In this document: one piece after another, positions 38,728-51,984 of the stretch
How the letters are laid out: every line of letters starts with the position of its first letter
How positions within the stretch are numbered: the first letter of the stretch is position 1
Assembly: GCA_031763025.1 (NCBI GenBank)
Contig: JASSKH010000007.1
Span: 9,625,930-9,689,929 of the forward strand
DNA from: Macrocystis pyrifera
Lineage: Eukaryota; Sar; Phaeophyceae; Laminariales; Laminariaceae
DNA: 64,000 nucleotides
Direction: 5' to 3'
Translations under genes and position numbers: made by a program
The notes under the pieces: generated by a model
What the model was told of the DNA's origin: nothing
The model's input: only the letters and a program-made list of their open reading frames with translations
Databases searched by the model: none

Positions 38728-39242
38728 CTTAACATTTACGTCTGATTTTTTCCAAATCTTGGGGAATTCTGGAAAAAAAGCCCTCCGACAAAAATTGGCC
38801 TTATTCCCGCTTCACGATCGTATAGATATTTAAGGGCACAGGTAATAGATTCTTGATCTGTATTGTATGTAGGCCGTATGACCCCAGAGGACTTGAGAGA
38901 CATGCGTGTGTAGACTGTCGCTTCTGGCGAGAAGAACCATTCGTCCGAGAAGCGTGAAGGACGCTGCTCGGACGTCGGCACTGCTCATGAGGAGGTAGAA
39001 TTCCGTTGCTTGAGAGCATTAAAACGAAGAAGCTATGATTGATCGTGATACCTCTGCCAGGACCCTGCCTGATATAGTGGTGCAGAGCACCGTTCGCTTC
39101 TACGGGCTGCCCCTATATCCTGTCAATAGGCTTCACAGCACAAGGCAAAATATAGTAAGCAGATATTAATTGCCCTATGTGCAGAGTTGGTTTTGTCTTT
39201 CAACGCGGGCGATTGCAGTGCGTACACTACTGTGTTTTTTTT

Positions 39243-39327
39243 ACCCTTTTTGAACTGCAGTCCCGTTTTGGTGACGAATTACTCAGAATTTGAGTGGCTA
39301 GTCGCGAAAACGGGACTGCGGTCCTAA
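39243..39327. mobile_element. Small TIR element, family C, second copy
   Basis: Ends CTGCAGTCCCGTTTTGGTGA and CGAAAACGGGACTGCGGTCC match the copy at 37494. Confidence 0.75.
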
Positions 39328-39860
39328 CGTGGTAGTGAATAAAAGGATATTTTCACAGATTTGTGCGTGATCTCTGTCGGCAAAGCCCCAAACCTGGCTG
39401 TGTGTCTGGCTGTCTGACCCCCCCTGTGTTTATTTCACGCAAAAGCTACGATTGTGTCCCCCTGGAATTGAATACCGGCAGCCACCCTCCTGATTACAAG
39501 AAAACGTTCGATGAAACACCTCGTCATTTTTTCGGGCACGACAAGAACAAGATATCCTTCAGGAGCTTCCATACCGACAATGTTGCTTGTTTTTCGTCCC
39601 CCACATACCAAATCGCCGCGTTCTTATCCAAGCAAATAACAAGTCACACTACTTCGTGTGTAAAGCGAGTATACCCGGGATACATTTGTGAGTGAAGCTG
39701 TCTACTTCGCCAGTCGCCCCCTCCCCCCGCTCCCTGTCTATGTCTAACCCCTCCGCAGACTGTGTACGTACCAGCCTTTTGTGCGGTGCTCAGTGTCGCT
39801 GTCTGTGCCTGCATTCATTTGCCAGCACTGATTTGCATGCATGTTGTCGTAGTTATTTCA

Positions 39861-40061
39861 GGACTGCAGTCCCCTTTTAGGGACGAACGACTCAAATTCT
39901 CAATATTATTACGGGGGACCATAGTAAATAAGACCCACGGTACACACAAAAACTTACGATATATTTACGTATTTTTACTATAATAACAACACTTGATCCT
40001 ATTTGCTATGGCCCCCCGTAATAGTTTTGTTCCCAAACAGGACTGCGGCTCTAAAAGGGTC
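39861..40061. mobile_element. Family C element interrupted by a family A MITE
   Basis: A family C copy begins AGGACTGCAGTCCCCTTTTA and resumes after 40025 with TTCCCAAACAGGACTGCGGC. A complete family A MITE with TATTACGGGGGACCATAGTA ends (39907-40024) sits between the halves. The A element is therefore the younger. Confidence 0.8.
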
Positions 40062-40210
40062 AACTCATGGATTTAGAAACCGTGCTCAGCTGCGAGAGCT
40101 ATGTCACACTATTAATACTATGCTAAAGGTTGTTCAAGGGTGGTGTCACAATAACGCATACTGGTACGAAGTAGTATTGTTACGGGGGAACAAACATAAA
40201 CAGCAGCAGT

Positions 40211-40420
40211 AGTATTACGGGGGACCATAGGAAATGGGACCAAATATTGCTAGTAAAAATCGGGAAATATATAAGTTTTTGTCTGTACCGTAGGTGCTAT
40301 TTACTATGGCCCTCCCTAAATAATTAGGACCCATCACGTAAACAAAAACCTATACTCCGTATGTCATCAGTATTCTTACAAAGCACATTTGGTCCAGATT
40401 GTTGTGGTCTCCCGTAATAT
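40211..40420. mobile_element. Two adjoining family A MITE copies
   Basis: The first copy (40211-40322) has ATTACGGGGGACCATAGG and a decayed right end. A second, more diverged copy or half-copy follows to CTCCCGTAATA at 40420. Confidence 0.65.
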
Positions 40421-41380
40421 GACGTACCTGTGTCTTGGTGGCGTACTTCTAGATTTTTCCTGATGGTGCTACTCGAACTCGTGCTTGGAATAATAACACC
40501 GCATGCTCTAGGGCCTGCCCTTCACATATTTGTGAGTAAGGCTGTCTTCTTTGCCATGTGCACAATCCCTCACCCTCTTTTACCCCCCCGTAGTACACCC
40601 TTATGACTTGTTTCGTCGCGAGCTCGTCGTAGCTCATTCGTTGTGTATACTACTTTAGTTCGTACGTGAAAGCGGTTCTGCTGCTGTATGAAATACAGTA
40701 GGAGTAGAACGAAAAAAAAAAAAAAAAAAAAAAAAAACGCAAAATATAAAAATAACAACTTTGAAAATTCGTAAAAATTGTTGAAATTAACTCATACGCG
40801 AGACCCGCCCGCTGCATGCCACTGCCCATAACTAGAACATACTATATTTCTGAAGAACGCATGGAATCGTATTCGTTTTGAGAAAGTGATTTGTTGTCCT
40901 AGGGATAAGAAACACTCAACACCACCCAAAGCAGAAATATAACTACTGCACTTGTTCCACCCATTATCAACCACCACACACTGCTCTGTCAACATAAAAT
41001 ACGCCTGGTATAAAACTGTGACGCAGGGCACGAATGCATATCAGGGGCACCACAAGTGCATACCGGAATTTTCGAGAAACGACGGGTAAAGACAGGGTGC
41101 TGCACAAAAACAACGAGCGTCCCGTGCCAGACGCAGCGGAAAAAAAGGGCGGCGCGCGTTTCATCGATGCTCGCGAAAAGGCCGTCCAGATCGATGCATC
41201 CAGCACATCCGAAACGTCTGCACAAAATGTGTCACATTCACACACACGCCACATACACGCGTGTGGCAAAGCGGTTCAGGACAACACCGCCGCCCACTTT
41301 TTCAGGGACTGCGCTTCATGCACAACCGCGCTATGTATATATGCGCCGCGCTTTCACTCCCCGCTGGCAAGGTTCCGCTT

Positions 41381-42607
41381 TTATATATATATACGAACTC
41401 CAGCTTTTCTCTGAGTACGTCTTATGTCTCTGTCACCGTTTCCGTCTTCATCTCCCGTCTCCGCCGCCTCCCGCCGACGCCCCGTCGACCCCCCCCCCCC
41501 TCCCCTCCCCGGCGCGCGCCGGAGCCGTCGGTAACGCTTTACAATATCGCCTGATATATACCTGGTATATACGCACCGCGCTTTAATCATTCGCTGGCAA
41601 GGTACGCTTCCACGGAGTCCAGTGTTTCTCTGAGTCGGGCCTCCGCCTCCGTCTCTGTCTCTGTCGCCGCCACCTTCTGTCGATACCTCGTTGACCCTCT
41701 CCCCCGGTGGCGCACCCTCGGTGCCGCCGCCGCGGCGGCGGTCGTCAGGCCCAAGGAAGACGTGGTCGGCGCAGGGGGAGACTAACAGGTCTCGCAGGAC
41801 TACCCTGATCTGCTCGAGAGCAAGAACTTTCCATCGCTCTTCGTGCCGCGCGCCGCCCACACAGCCGCCGCCGCTACTTCCGCTGCCGCTGCCGCCGCTG
41901 CAGCTGCCGCCACAACTACCTCCTCGGTCTTCCCCCAGCACCGGTTCCATTGTTAAGCGGGCTCCACTTTCGGAAGCGCGCACGGTTATGGTTTCGTGGG
42001 CTGGCGCAGTAGCGCCTGCAGGTGAGCCGGGTCCCGGGGGAGCGGAGGGGCCGCCGGGGTCATCAAGGGAGAGAAGGTGCCGCGCCCGCGCCGTCACGAT
42101 GCGGGCGAACTCGGTCATGTTGAGGGCGCTGTTCGCGCGCATGACCACCTCGCATTGGCGCTCCCACTCGCGCCTTTGCTCGCTGCTGTCGCCACTGCTG
42201 CCGCCTCTGCTGCTACCGCTACCGCTGCCGCTGCTACCGCCGCCACCACCGTCGTCGCTATCGCCACCGCCGCCGCCTTTACCTTCGCTGCTGCTACCAC
42301 TACTGCCACTGCCAGCACCATCACCGCCGCCGCCGCAATTGCCACTGGTACCGCCTCCTCCACTACCACCGCTGCCACCGCCACCGCCGCCGCCCCTGCA
42401 GCGGCCGCCGACGGGGACCGCCGGTTGCCACTCCCGGTCGTCTTGGTGGTTCATACTCTCGCGGAGGTGCTCAAGAGCGTCGCGCACCGCGGACAGCTCA
42501 GACAGGAGGAAGGCGTGCACCCTGGCCAGATTGAAGCCGTTGAACCAGTTCGTGTTCACGGAGATTGTCAGTCCGCCGTAGGGGCTCCCGTCCCCCGCGT
42601 TGACCAC
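41381..42607 (-). CDS. JMJD4-like gene, last recognised exon
   Basis: Acceptor CTGTGTAG. The exon opens VVNAGDGSPYGGLTISVNTN and continues with the WFNGFNLARVHAFLLSELSA helix. A Gly/Ser low-complexity insert precedes WERQCEVVMRANSALNMTEF. The frame stays open to 41381, but conservation seems to fade after LEQIRVVLRDLL, so a donor or stop variant before 41700 is possible. Confidence 0.8.
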   Translation of the reverse strand: MVNAGDGSPYGGLTISVNTNWFNGFNLARVHAFLLSELSAVRDALEHLRESMNHQDDREWQPAVPVGGRCRGGGGGGGSGGSGGGGTSGNCGGGGDGAGSGSSGSSSEGKGGGGGDSDDGGGGGSSGSGSGSSRGGSSGDSSEQRREWERQCEVVMRANSALNMTEFARIVTARARHLLSLDDPGGPSAPPGPGSPAGATAPAHETITVRASESGARLTMEPVLGEDRGGSCGGSCSGGSGSGSSGGGCVGGARHEERWKVLALEQIRVVLRDLLVSPCADHVFLGPDDRRRGGGTEGAPPGERVNEVSTEGGGDRDRDGGGGPTQRNTGLRGSVPCQRMIKARCVYTRYISGDIVKRYRRLRRAPGRGGGGGSTGRRREAAETGDEDGNGDRDIRRTQRKAGVRIYI

Positions 42608-45600
42608 CTACACAGACGAAAGCAGGCGAAAATCAGAGGGGCAGGGGAGCAGGGGTGAGACGAGAGGGCGGGAGCAACCGGAAGGGAAGGGAGAGGAGAG
42701 AATGGGAGGGGGAGAATAGGGGAAGAGAGGAGAGGGGGGGGGGAGAGGAACGGGGAGGAGAGGAGAAGCAAATGCGGTGGGAGGGGGGTTAGGGCAAGGG
42801 AGGGGAAGAGAGGAAACGGGGAGGGCGGGGAGAGGGAAGGGGGTAAGGAAGGGCAAAGGGAGCGGAGCGGAGGGAGGGAGGGAGGGAGGGGGGGGGGGGG
42901 AGGGGCGGAGTGTGTGTAATGCATGGCCGTAGTCGTACAACCATAGACCCTCGTATCCCTACAATGCCGGGACGGAGCACGCCGGGTTTTTACCGACTAG
43001 GCAGACATCGGCTGCACCAAGCGCGAAGAGCCGTGAGGTGTTGGACGAGTCGCATGAAGGGCGAGCTGGATCCTACGAAAGACCTCTTTTGAGGCGGATT
43101 ATCTTGCACATGGATGACAGCGTCAAGGAATTGATTCATTTTCTGGTGTGGCCACTTCCAGAGACAGCAATGAGTTAGCTATGTAACTGCCTCGTGGGTG
43201 CGTTACCAAATACGCTAGCACTATTAATACGTATCATCCCCTTTTTGCGGAGTTAAGCTTCTCCCCATACAATGATCTAACTCGATCGCCAGCCGTGGTA
43301 ACCGCCAAAAAAAAAAAAAGGTACCCTGGCTGTCTAGCTTACGCAGTGAGAGGCGTGTTTCACAGCGTCGTCGCCAACCGACGCCACCCCCTAACCTGCA
43401 TAATTGGGGGGGGGGGGGGGGGTTGTACTCGGTATAATGCATGGCCGTAGTTGTATGACCATAGACCCTCGCATCCCTACAAATGCCGGGACGGAGCACG
43501 TCGGATATTCAACGACCAGACAGACATTGCGTGCACCAAGCGGGAAGCGCCGTGAGGTGTTGGGCGAGTCGCATTAAGGGTGAGCCGCATCCTACTGAGA
43601 ACCGCTTATGAGGCGGACTCGCACATGGATGACAGCTTCACTGAATTAATCAATTTTCCGGTGTGACCACTTTCAGAGACATCAATGAGGGTACTATGTA
43701 ACTGCCTCGTGGGTGCCTTACCACAAACACTACGTTATGCGATCATTGGGGTGGGGGCTATCTCGCATTCTCATCGCCGGCCGACGTGGATGTGGGTGTA
43801 GGGGGGGGGGGGGGGTGTACTTGATAGGAGATATGTACTCGATCTCATGCATGGCCGTAGTCGTATGACCATAGACCCTCGCATCCCTACAAGGCCGGGA
43901 CGGAGCATGTCGGGTTTTCACCGACCAGGCAGACATTGCTTGCACCAAGCGCGAAGCGCCGTGAGGTGTCCGGCGAGTCGCATGAAGGGTGAGCTGCATC
44001 CTACTAAGAACCGCTTGTCAGGCGGACTTGTAACTGGATGACAGTTTCAACGACTTCATTTAATTTCCGGTGTAGCCAACCCCAGAGGCAGCAATGGGAA
44101 TACTATGTACCTGCCTCTTGGGTGCCTCACCATAAATACTACGTGATGCGACCATTCCCCTTGTGCGGAGTAAAGGTTCTTCACCTCGCACAAATGATCT
44201 AACTCGACCACCAGCTGTAACCGACCGCCAGAAAAAAAGCGGTACCTTGGTTGTCTAGCTCAAGTAATGAACGGCATGTTATACAGTGTCGTTGCCAGCC
44301 GATACCAACCCAATCAAAATTCGGGGGGGAGGGGGGGGGGGGTGTACTCATTATCGTGCATGGCCGTAGTCATATGACCATAGACCCTCGCATCCCTACA
44401 ATGCAGGGGGGGGGGGGGGGGGGGGGGGGGGGGTGGTGCATTCATTATCATGCATGGCCGTAGTCGTATGACCATAGACCCTCGCATCCCTACAATGCCG
44501 GGACGGAGCACGTCGGGTTTTCACCGACCAGGCAGACATTGCTTGCAACAAGCGGGGGGGGGTACTAACTTGTTGCTTGCCTCGGTCGTTTGACCATTGA
44601 CCACGCATCCCTTTCGAGACGGAGCACTACTCCTACTGCTAATAGAGACACCCTTGACAGTTGGGCGCTCATTACCGTGTTTCCATGTATTGTATATAAA
44701 TATTTCGCGCATCTTATCCCCCTCCCGTTTCACCGCCCTGTGTCCACCATCTACCTTGTGGGTTGGGGAGGGGGTGAAATCCACGACGACGCCGCCGGCA
44801 CAAGCTGCATGCCCGGCCAGTCGCCCATGGGCAGAAACAAAAACAAGGTTTACACGAGTTTCATTGCGTTTTCGCGCGTACTTATGTCCGGAACGCATAC
44901 ATAACTTTGCTTACCGCGGCAGGCGAAACGGTGGGTGGGTGGGGGCGGGTTACTTACTATTACGGGGGTCCATAGTTAATAGGACCTACGGTACACACAA
45001 AAACCTATATATTTACCTATTTTTACTAACAATATTTGGTCCTGTTAACTATGGACCCCCGTAATACCTGCCTGCTTTGCCTAACCCGACGCCAAAAGAC
45101 ACGACACACGAGTTGAAAATTTGACTTTTTTTTTTCTTCTGTGACCCTACCTACCTGGTGGTGCCACCCCGAGGGCACGAAAATCGCCTCCCCAGGCCCC
45201 TGCAAAACCTCGAGTCTCGGTGCTCCTTCCAGATTGGGGAAGTCGTCGGGGTCGGCGCGGCCGCTGCGCACGTCGGAAGCCAGTTCTCGGCCGTGTCTGC
45301 GAACAAAAAAACCAAGACGCCAACAACAACAACAACAACAACATCAGAAACAACAACAAACAACAACAGCGACTACAGCAACAAAATCAGCAACAGCAAA
45401 AAAAACAGCCGAGAGCAACAGCAGGACCAACGACACAACACAATACTAGCAATAAAAAACCAAAAACAAGGAAAAAAAAAAATGACGCAATGGAACAGCG
45501 ATTGCACGGAAAATATATGGGGGAGGGTGGGTGGGGGGGGGGGGGGGGGGGGGGGGGGGTAGAGATAGAGGAGGAAGTATACGCAGGGAGAGGATGTAAC

Positions 45601-48600
45601 GCCGAGTAGAGATTGGCAGAGACGGGTGGAGAAAGAGAAATAGAGACAGAGGAAGGGAGTGAGGGAGGGACGTACGGACGGAGGGAATTCGGTACATAGA
45701 CACAGCCAGGCTAACACATACCAGGTTTATACTATATATATACCAGATACGAGGCGCTTCGTTTCGCGGGCGGCTATTCGACGTCCGCTACGCTTGCTCA
45801 TGGAATATAATAGAACAAACTGTGAAGCAGACAGGATGCTCATGATTTGGCGCTATTGACGACCTGCAAAAGCCAATAGTTTCGTTGCGCAGGAAAAAAA
45901 CACGCCTGATTTGTGACGTTGAGAAAATGGGCGACTTGCAAATGCCAAGAGCTAAGTGGCGCAGGACAAAGCATGCCGGGATCCACAAACCTCATCATGC
46001 ACACGCGTTAGATATACAGTAGTTTCGACTGCCTTTCGCTTCAGGTTCGAATTCCGGTATGTCAATATATTTTCGTTTTTTTTTGTCGTCAACTTTGTTT
46101 TTCGGGCTTTTATCTTGACTTCAGTGTTCAGGGGCGATCTCGCTCAGTTTTGACTGCGTTTCGATTCTGAATTGAGATCCATTTCTTGACTCTTTTTAGA
46201 CTCTTTAAATAAAAAAACTTGAAATTAGTGTAGCATTGTTTCTCGTCTTGGATCTGGGTGTCGGGTGTCGGCTGAGCTGAGCCGGGTGTGATTTTGGAAA
46301 CAACGAAAAAAACGAAAGATAGGAAGAAAGCAAAGAAAGGCAGGAATGCTCGTCAAATAACCGTAGAAGAACGCCCGGAAGGTTCCCGGAGAGGTGGAGT
46401 TAGGCAGGCGTGTTCCGGGTGGGAGCTCTGCGAGCCCAGCAAGGTCCTTCAATCAAGTGTGGTCAGGACATATTACCTGTTGAGGTAAATGCAATGGAAT
46501 TTACATTAGCGAGAAAATCGGCGCGCTTTCGCGCGCCTTGTTTGTTCTTATTGGGCCGCGCCAGAAGGTTGTATATGGTAATCCGCGTGGAAAACACAAT
46601 CGTTTCACTACAAATATTTTTACGGGGGACCATAGTAAATAGGACCAAATATTGCTAGTAAAAATAGGTAAATATATATGGTTTTTTATGTATACCATAG
46701 GTCCTATTAACTATGGACCCCCGTAATACGTACATTTATATCGGGGTTGCCGGTTTTGCTGAACCTTCTTGTGAGAACCGCCGGCTCCACGACAAATGGC
46801 CAAGGCTTATCACAGTGACTGACAATCGAGACGGGACGGGACGGGACTGTTTTGACTTCTCCGGCGGAAAAAAAAATGAAGACGGGACGGGACGGAACGG
46901 TAAAATGGCGACGAAACTAGTTAGCGGAACGGGACAGTGGGTGCACAATTTCTCAGCGTGGATGGACGGTAAATTTCAGCGGGGTGGACTTTCACTACGG
47001 GACGGGACGGTACAGTACAGTGGATTTTTTATTTCGCGACGGGACGGGCCGGTAAAGTACAACGGGACTTTGTTCCACGACGGGATGCGACGGTAAAAAT
47101 AACTTTTCATGACGGGGGGGGACGGTAATTACATTTTTCACGACGGGACGAGACGGTAAAACCAAACGGAATTTGAGTGTCGTTGGTGTGTCATGGGTGT
47201 GTTATGTGGTCTGTGTTGTGTTGGTGTGGAGGGTGGGGCAGCTGTTGGTGGGTGTTGGGCGTTGCCAGTGAAACCCAAAGATTCATACAGATTCACGATT
47301 TGATCGTGTGTTTATTTTCAACCTTTCAACGTTTCGCAGTTTCTGTATTTTCGTAATTTCGCCCATTCGCAATTTCGATTTCACGTAACTACCAAGACGA
47401 TTGCTGTGAAAAAAAAAAATATATATATATATATATACCTGGTATATATAACGGATTTTTGGTATAAAAAAACAGTTTCAAAGTTATGAAATTCGGAATT
47501 TCGTAATTTCTTGGTGGGAATGGACGGAAAAAAACAACGAGCAGGAGGGAATCTTGGACAAATTTTGTCGGCGGAACGGAACAACCGTAAAGACAACAGG
47601 ACGGGTTTGGATGACGGGACGAGACAGTAAATAACGGTATCTCGACGCGACGGGACGGAAATGGATAGCGGGAGTGATTTTATGAACGGGACGGGACCGT
47701 ATTGTACAACGGGAGTGATTTTCTCAACTGGATGGGACGGTAAAGTACAACGGGGCAAAGTTTAGTGACGGGACGGGACCGTAAGTGACGACGGTTAGAG
47801 AATTGGTCGACGGGACGGAGGGAGGACGGGGCCAGCTTGACGACGGTTTTACCGTCCCGTCACGCCATTGCCGTCGCTCCCGTCCGGACAGTTCACCGTG
47901 ATAAGCCTTGCAAAAGGCGTACCTGGATTTGGGGTTTTCACACCGTGCGGGGCGGTATCGACCCCGGATACCACCGTTTTCGTCCCCGGCTTGTCGGATT
48001 GTAAGTGTACGGAAGGGTTTAACATGCGGGGATGGCATCCTATCCTTCGCGGGTGGCGCTGGCTCCAAGAAACTCAGGCAATCAGTGATGTACAGCCAGT
48101 GGGGATGGGATTTCTACAGCGTGCGGGGCGGTATCGATCCGGAGGATCACCGTTCTCCTCCCCGCTTTGTCAGAGTTGTAGATGCATGGAAGGAGGAGTT
48201 CAAATCCGGGCGCTGGCTCCACGAAACCCGGCCAATCAGCGATCGGCCGGTGGGGCTGGGGTTTCCACACCATGCGGGACGGTATCGATCCGGGCGATAC
48301 ATTTTTTTGTCTTCAGTAGGCTGTCGGAGTTGCGGAGGGAATTCCGGACACAGAATGGGGCCCTACTGTCCCCGGCTGCGGCGGGATTGGGGGTTCCCCG
48401 GTATGGCAACTCTCGCTGCGCGCGCCACGGCGCGAACCCCAACCAATCAAGGATAGAGCCAGTGGGGTTGAGGTTTCCACACTGTGCGGGGCGGTTTCGA
48501 CCCGGGGGGGAACTCGGTTTTGTCCTCAGGTTGTTGGAGCTGTAGATACATGGAGGGGTTTCTTATCCGGGGATGGGACCCTATCGCCCCCGGGTGGCGC

Positions 48601-51600
48601 TGGCTATATTTTCAAGCCCCAGACGAACAGCGATCGGCCGGTGTGGCTGGGAAATCCATACCGTGCGGGCCGGTGTCCAACCGGGGGAGGCCCAGCCAAT
48701 CAGTGATGGGCCAGTAGGGTTGGGGTTTCCACACCGTGCGGGGCGGTATCGACCCGGGGGATATCGATTTTTGTTCTCGTCTCGTTCGAGTTGTGGATGT
48801 ATGGAGGTATTTCTGATCCGGGGATGGGGCTCTATCTCCCCGAGTGGTGCTGACTTTGTTTTCGAGCCCAAGCCAAACAGCGATCGGCTCGTGGGGTTGG
48901 GGTTTCAATAACGTACAGGGCGGTGTAGACCCAGGGTAAATCGGTTTTCGTCCCCGTGTTGTTGGGGTTGTACATGTATGGAGGGAATTACGATCCGGGG
49001 ATGGGGACTTATCATTCCCGGATGGCGCCGGCTGTATTTTCAATGGCCAGTAAATTAGCGATCGGCCGGTGGGGCCGGGGTTTCCACACCATGCGGGACG
49101 GTATCGACCGGGGGGGGGTGTACTCGATAGGAGAGATGTACTCGATCTCATGCATGGCCGTAGTCGTATGACCATAGACCCTCGCATCCCTACAATGCCG
49201 GGACGGAGCATGTCGGGTTTTCACCGACCAGGCAGACATTGCTTGCACCAAGCGCGAAGCGCCGTGAGGTGTCCGGCGAGTCGCATGAAGGGTGAGCTGC
49301 ATCCTACTAAGAACCGCTTGCGAGGCGGACTTGCATATGGATGACAGCCTCAATGAGTTAGTTTAATTTCCGGTGTAGCCACTTCCAGAGACAGCAATGG
49401 GAGTACTATGTAACTGCCTCTTGGGTGCCTTACCTTGAACACTACGTGATACGATCAATTCCCTTGTGCAGAGTAAAGGTTCTTTACTTCGCACAAATAT
49501 CTAACTAGACGACCAGCTGTGAGCGACCGCCAAAAAAAAAAAAAAAAAAAAAAAAAAACGGTACCCTGGATGTCTAGCTCACGTAGTGAGCGGCATGTTT
49601 TACAGTGTCGTTGCCAACCGACACCAACCCAACCCAGGGCAGGGGAAATACCGGGGGCTCATTTTTTTTTCATCCCCAGTTTTTCAGAGTTGTAGAGATA
49701 CAGAGATATTTCCGAACCGGGGATGGGGTCCTATCGTCCCCGGGTGCGGCTGGGACTGGGGGGTTCTCCCGCGGGGAAAAAAATTGCCGCGCGTGCCTGC
49801 ACCCGAACCCGAGCCAATCAGGGCAATCTTTACACGTCACGGGACAGCTTTGGCGGATTTTGGTTACACGACGCACAATGTTTATGAAACCCCTGTTCCG
49901 GCAGGTTCTGAGACTGGAGCCAACTTTTATGAGAATCCTCGGCAGACATCGATTGGGCGTCGTAAAGTCTGAACGGAACGCGATGGTTAGGGTCTCTGAC
50001 CCATCCTAGTGTCACAGTGCTCACACTTTGGTCGGTGATATGTGGCGTGGGCCGGCCAGGCGTCTGATAAAAAATATATATATATTTTTGCGCTGGTCCG
50101 TAGAAAACAGACGACAAAAAAATCTCGACCCTTTTCCGATAGCAAGAAATAGACCATTTTTAGGTTTGACATCGCTCGACAAGTCCAACGACTGCGTCAC
50201 TAACTCTGAACGAAGCGCGATAGTTAGGGGTTCCGACCCACCCTAGTATCACAGTGCTCACACGTCGGTCGGTGATATGTGGCGGGGGTGGGCCAGTCAT
50301 CTACTAAAAACATATTTGGCAGCTGGTGTGTAGAAAACATACGACAAAACTCTCGATCCCTCTCCGTTGGCACAAAATAGAACTTTTTTTAATGTTTGGA
50401 CGAAGAGCATAGGACGCCGCGGCCAACCTCTCGCCCTCTAGACCACGGATTCCAATAATGCCTTCGAGGCGATCATGTACACTCATTGGCCTTGCCCGGT
50501 ACGAAGCACCTTGACCGTGGACTGATTGTATACCGAGATCGAAGGTCAATCGTCGCGTGACTGCGGGTGCGCGAGCTGCGAGCTGTGTCTGTCTTCTTGT
50601 ATGTGAGCGGCGTGATTTCGCGTTTCGCGTTAATTCAGCGATTTGATCAACAGATAAATGGCGTGGCTCGCCTTAATACAGCGGTATGATTGGTAGATAG
50701 CTGGCGTCAACGGCCTCTTGTTATTTTAGACTTGCCGCCAATCAGCGATAGAGCCATTAGCGTTGCGGTTTCCACGCCGTGTGGGGCGGCATCGACCCGG
50801 GTAAAATCGTTTTTCGTCCTCGGGTTGTTGGAGTTGTAGATGTATGAAGGGATTTCCGAGTCGGGGATGGGGATCTATCGCCCCCGGGTGGCACTGGCTC
50901 TATATTCGAGGCCCAGCCAATCAGCGATCGCCCGGTTGGGCTGGGGTTTCCACACCGTGCGGAGCGTCATCGATCCGGGGGACCATTATTTCGTCCCCGG
51001 TGGTTGGAGTTGTAGAGATGCGGAGGGAGTTCCGGACCGGGGATGGGGCCCCATCGTCCCCGGGTGCGGCGGGACTAGGGGGTTTCCCCGAAGGGCAACT
51101 CCCGTCGCGCGCGCCGCGACCCCTCATTGGCCGAGGGCGGGCGGGGGGGGGACCCTCGACCAATGGGCTTCGGGCTCGGGAAACAATGGGATGGAACGTA
51201 TCTGCTATTATATCAATATGCAGTAGGTAGTCCCTTTGAAGGGACAGGTAGTCCATTTGAAGGGACTCCGCAACAAGGAAAAACGGCATACAGTCTGACG
51301 GACATCAAAAGTCATAAGCACCGTTTTCGCTCATTATTGACAACAAGGGATTGACACGTGAGGGACGTCAAATGCCGAACGCACCAGGGTCCCTTAAATG
51401 GGGCTACCTACCAGGTACATACTATTAATACCAGTACTGTATGTCTAGAGAGAAACAGAGACGACAAAAAAAAGAGGCAGAGAGTCAGAGAGACAGCGCT
51501 ACACAAGGAGAGACAGAGAGACAGGCAGAGAGACATGAGAGACAGAGAGACAGCCAGACAGCCAGAGAGACAGGGAGACAGCCAGACAGCCGGAGAGACA

Positions 51601-51939
51601 GAGAGACACACAGACAGGCAGCCAGGCAGGCAGCCAGACAGACAGCCAGACAAACAAACAGACAGCCAGAGGGACAGCCAGATAGCCAGACAGCTACACA
51701 GCCAGCCAGCCAGCCAGACAGCCAGACAGACAGCCAGACGGGCAGCCCGACAGCTAGCTAGGCAGCCAGACAGCCAGGCGGACAGCCAGGCAGCCAGGCG
51801 GACAGGCAGACAGGCAGTCAGACAGAGAGACAAGAAGCCAGACAGACAGACGGGCAGCCAGCCAGACGGCCAGACGGCCAGACAGCCAGACGGCCAGACG
51901 GCCAGCCAGATAACCAGCCAGCCAGACAGCCAGCCAGCC

Positions 51940-51984
<45 letters not shown>

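Noticed and set aside
44765-44900. Minus-strand peptide MGDWPGMQLVPAASSW as an extra JMJD4 exon
   Set aside because: The 45155 and 42607 exons already join in phase within a conserved segment, leaving no room for it.
47868-48911. Open frames of 60-225 codons in the satellite array
   Set aside because: They follow the 175-bp repeat in several frames at once and show no domain.
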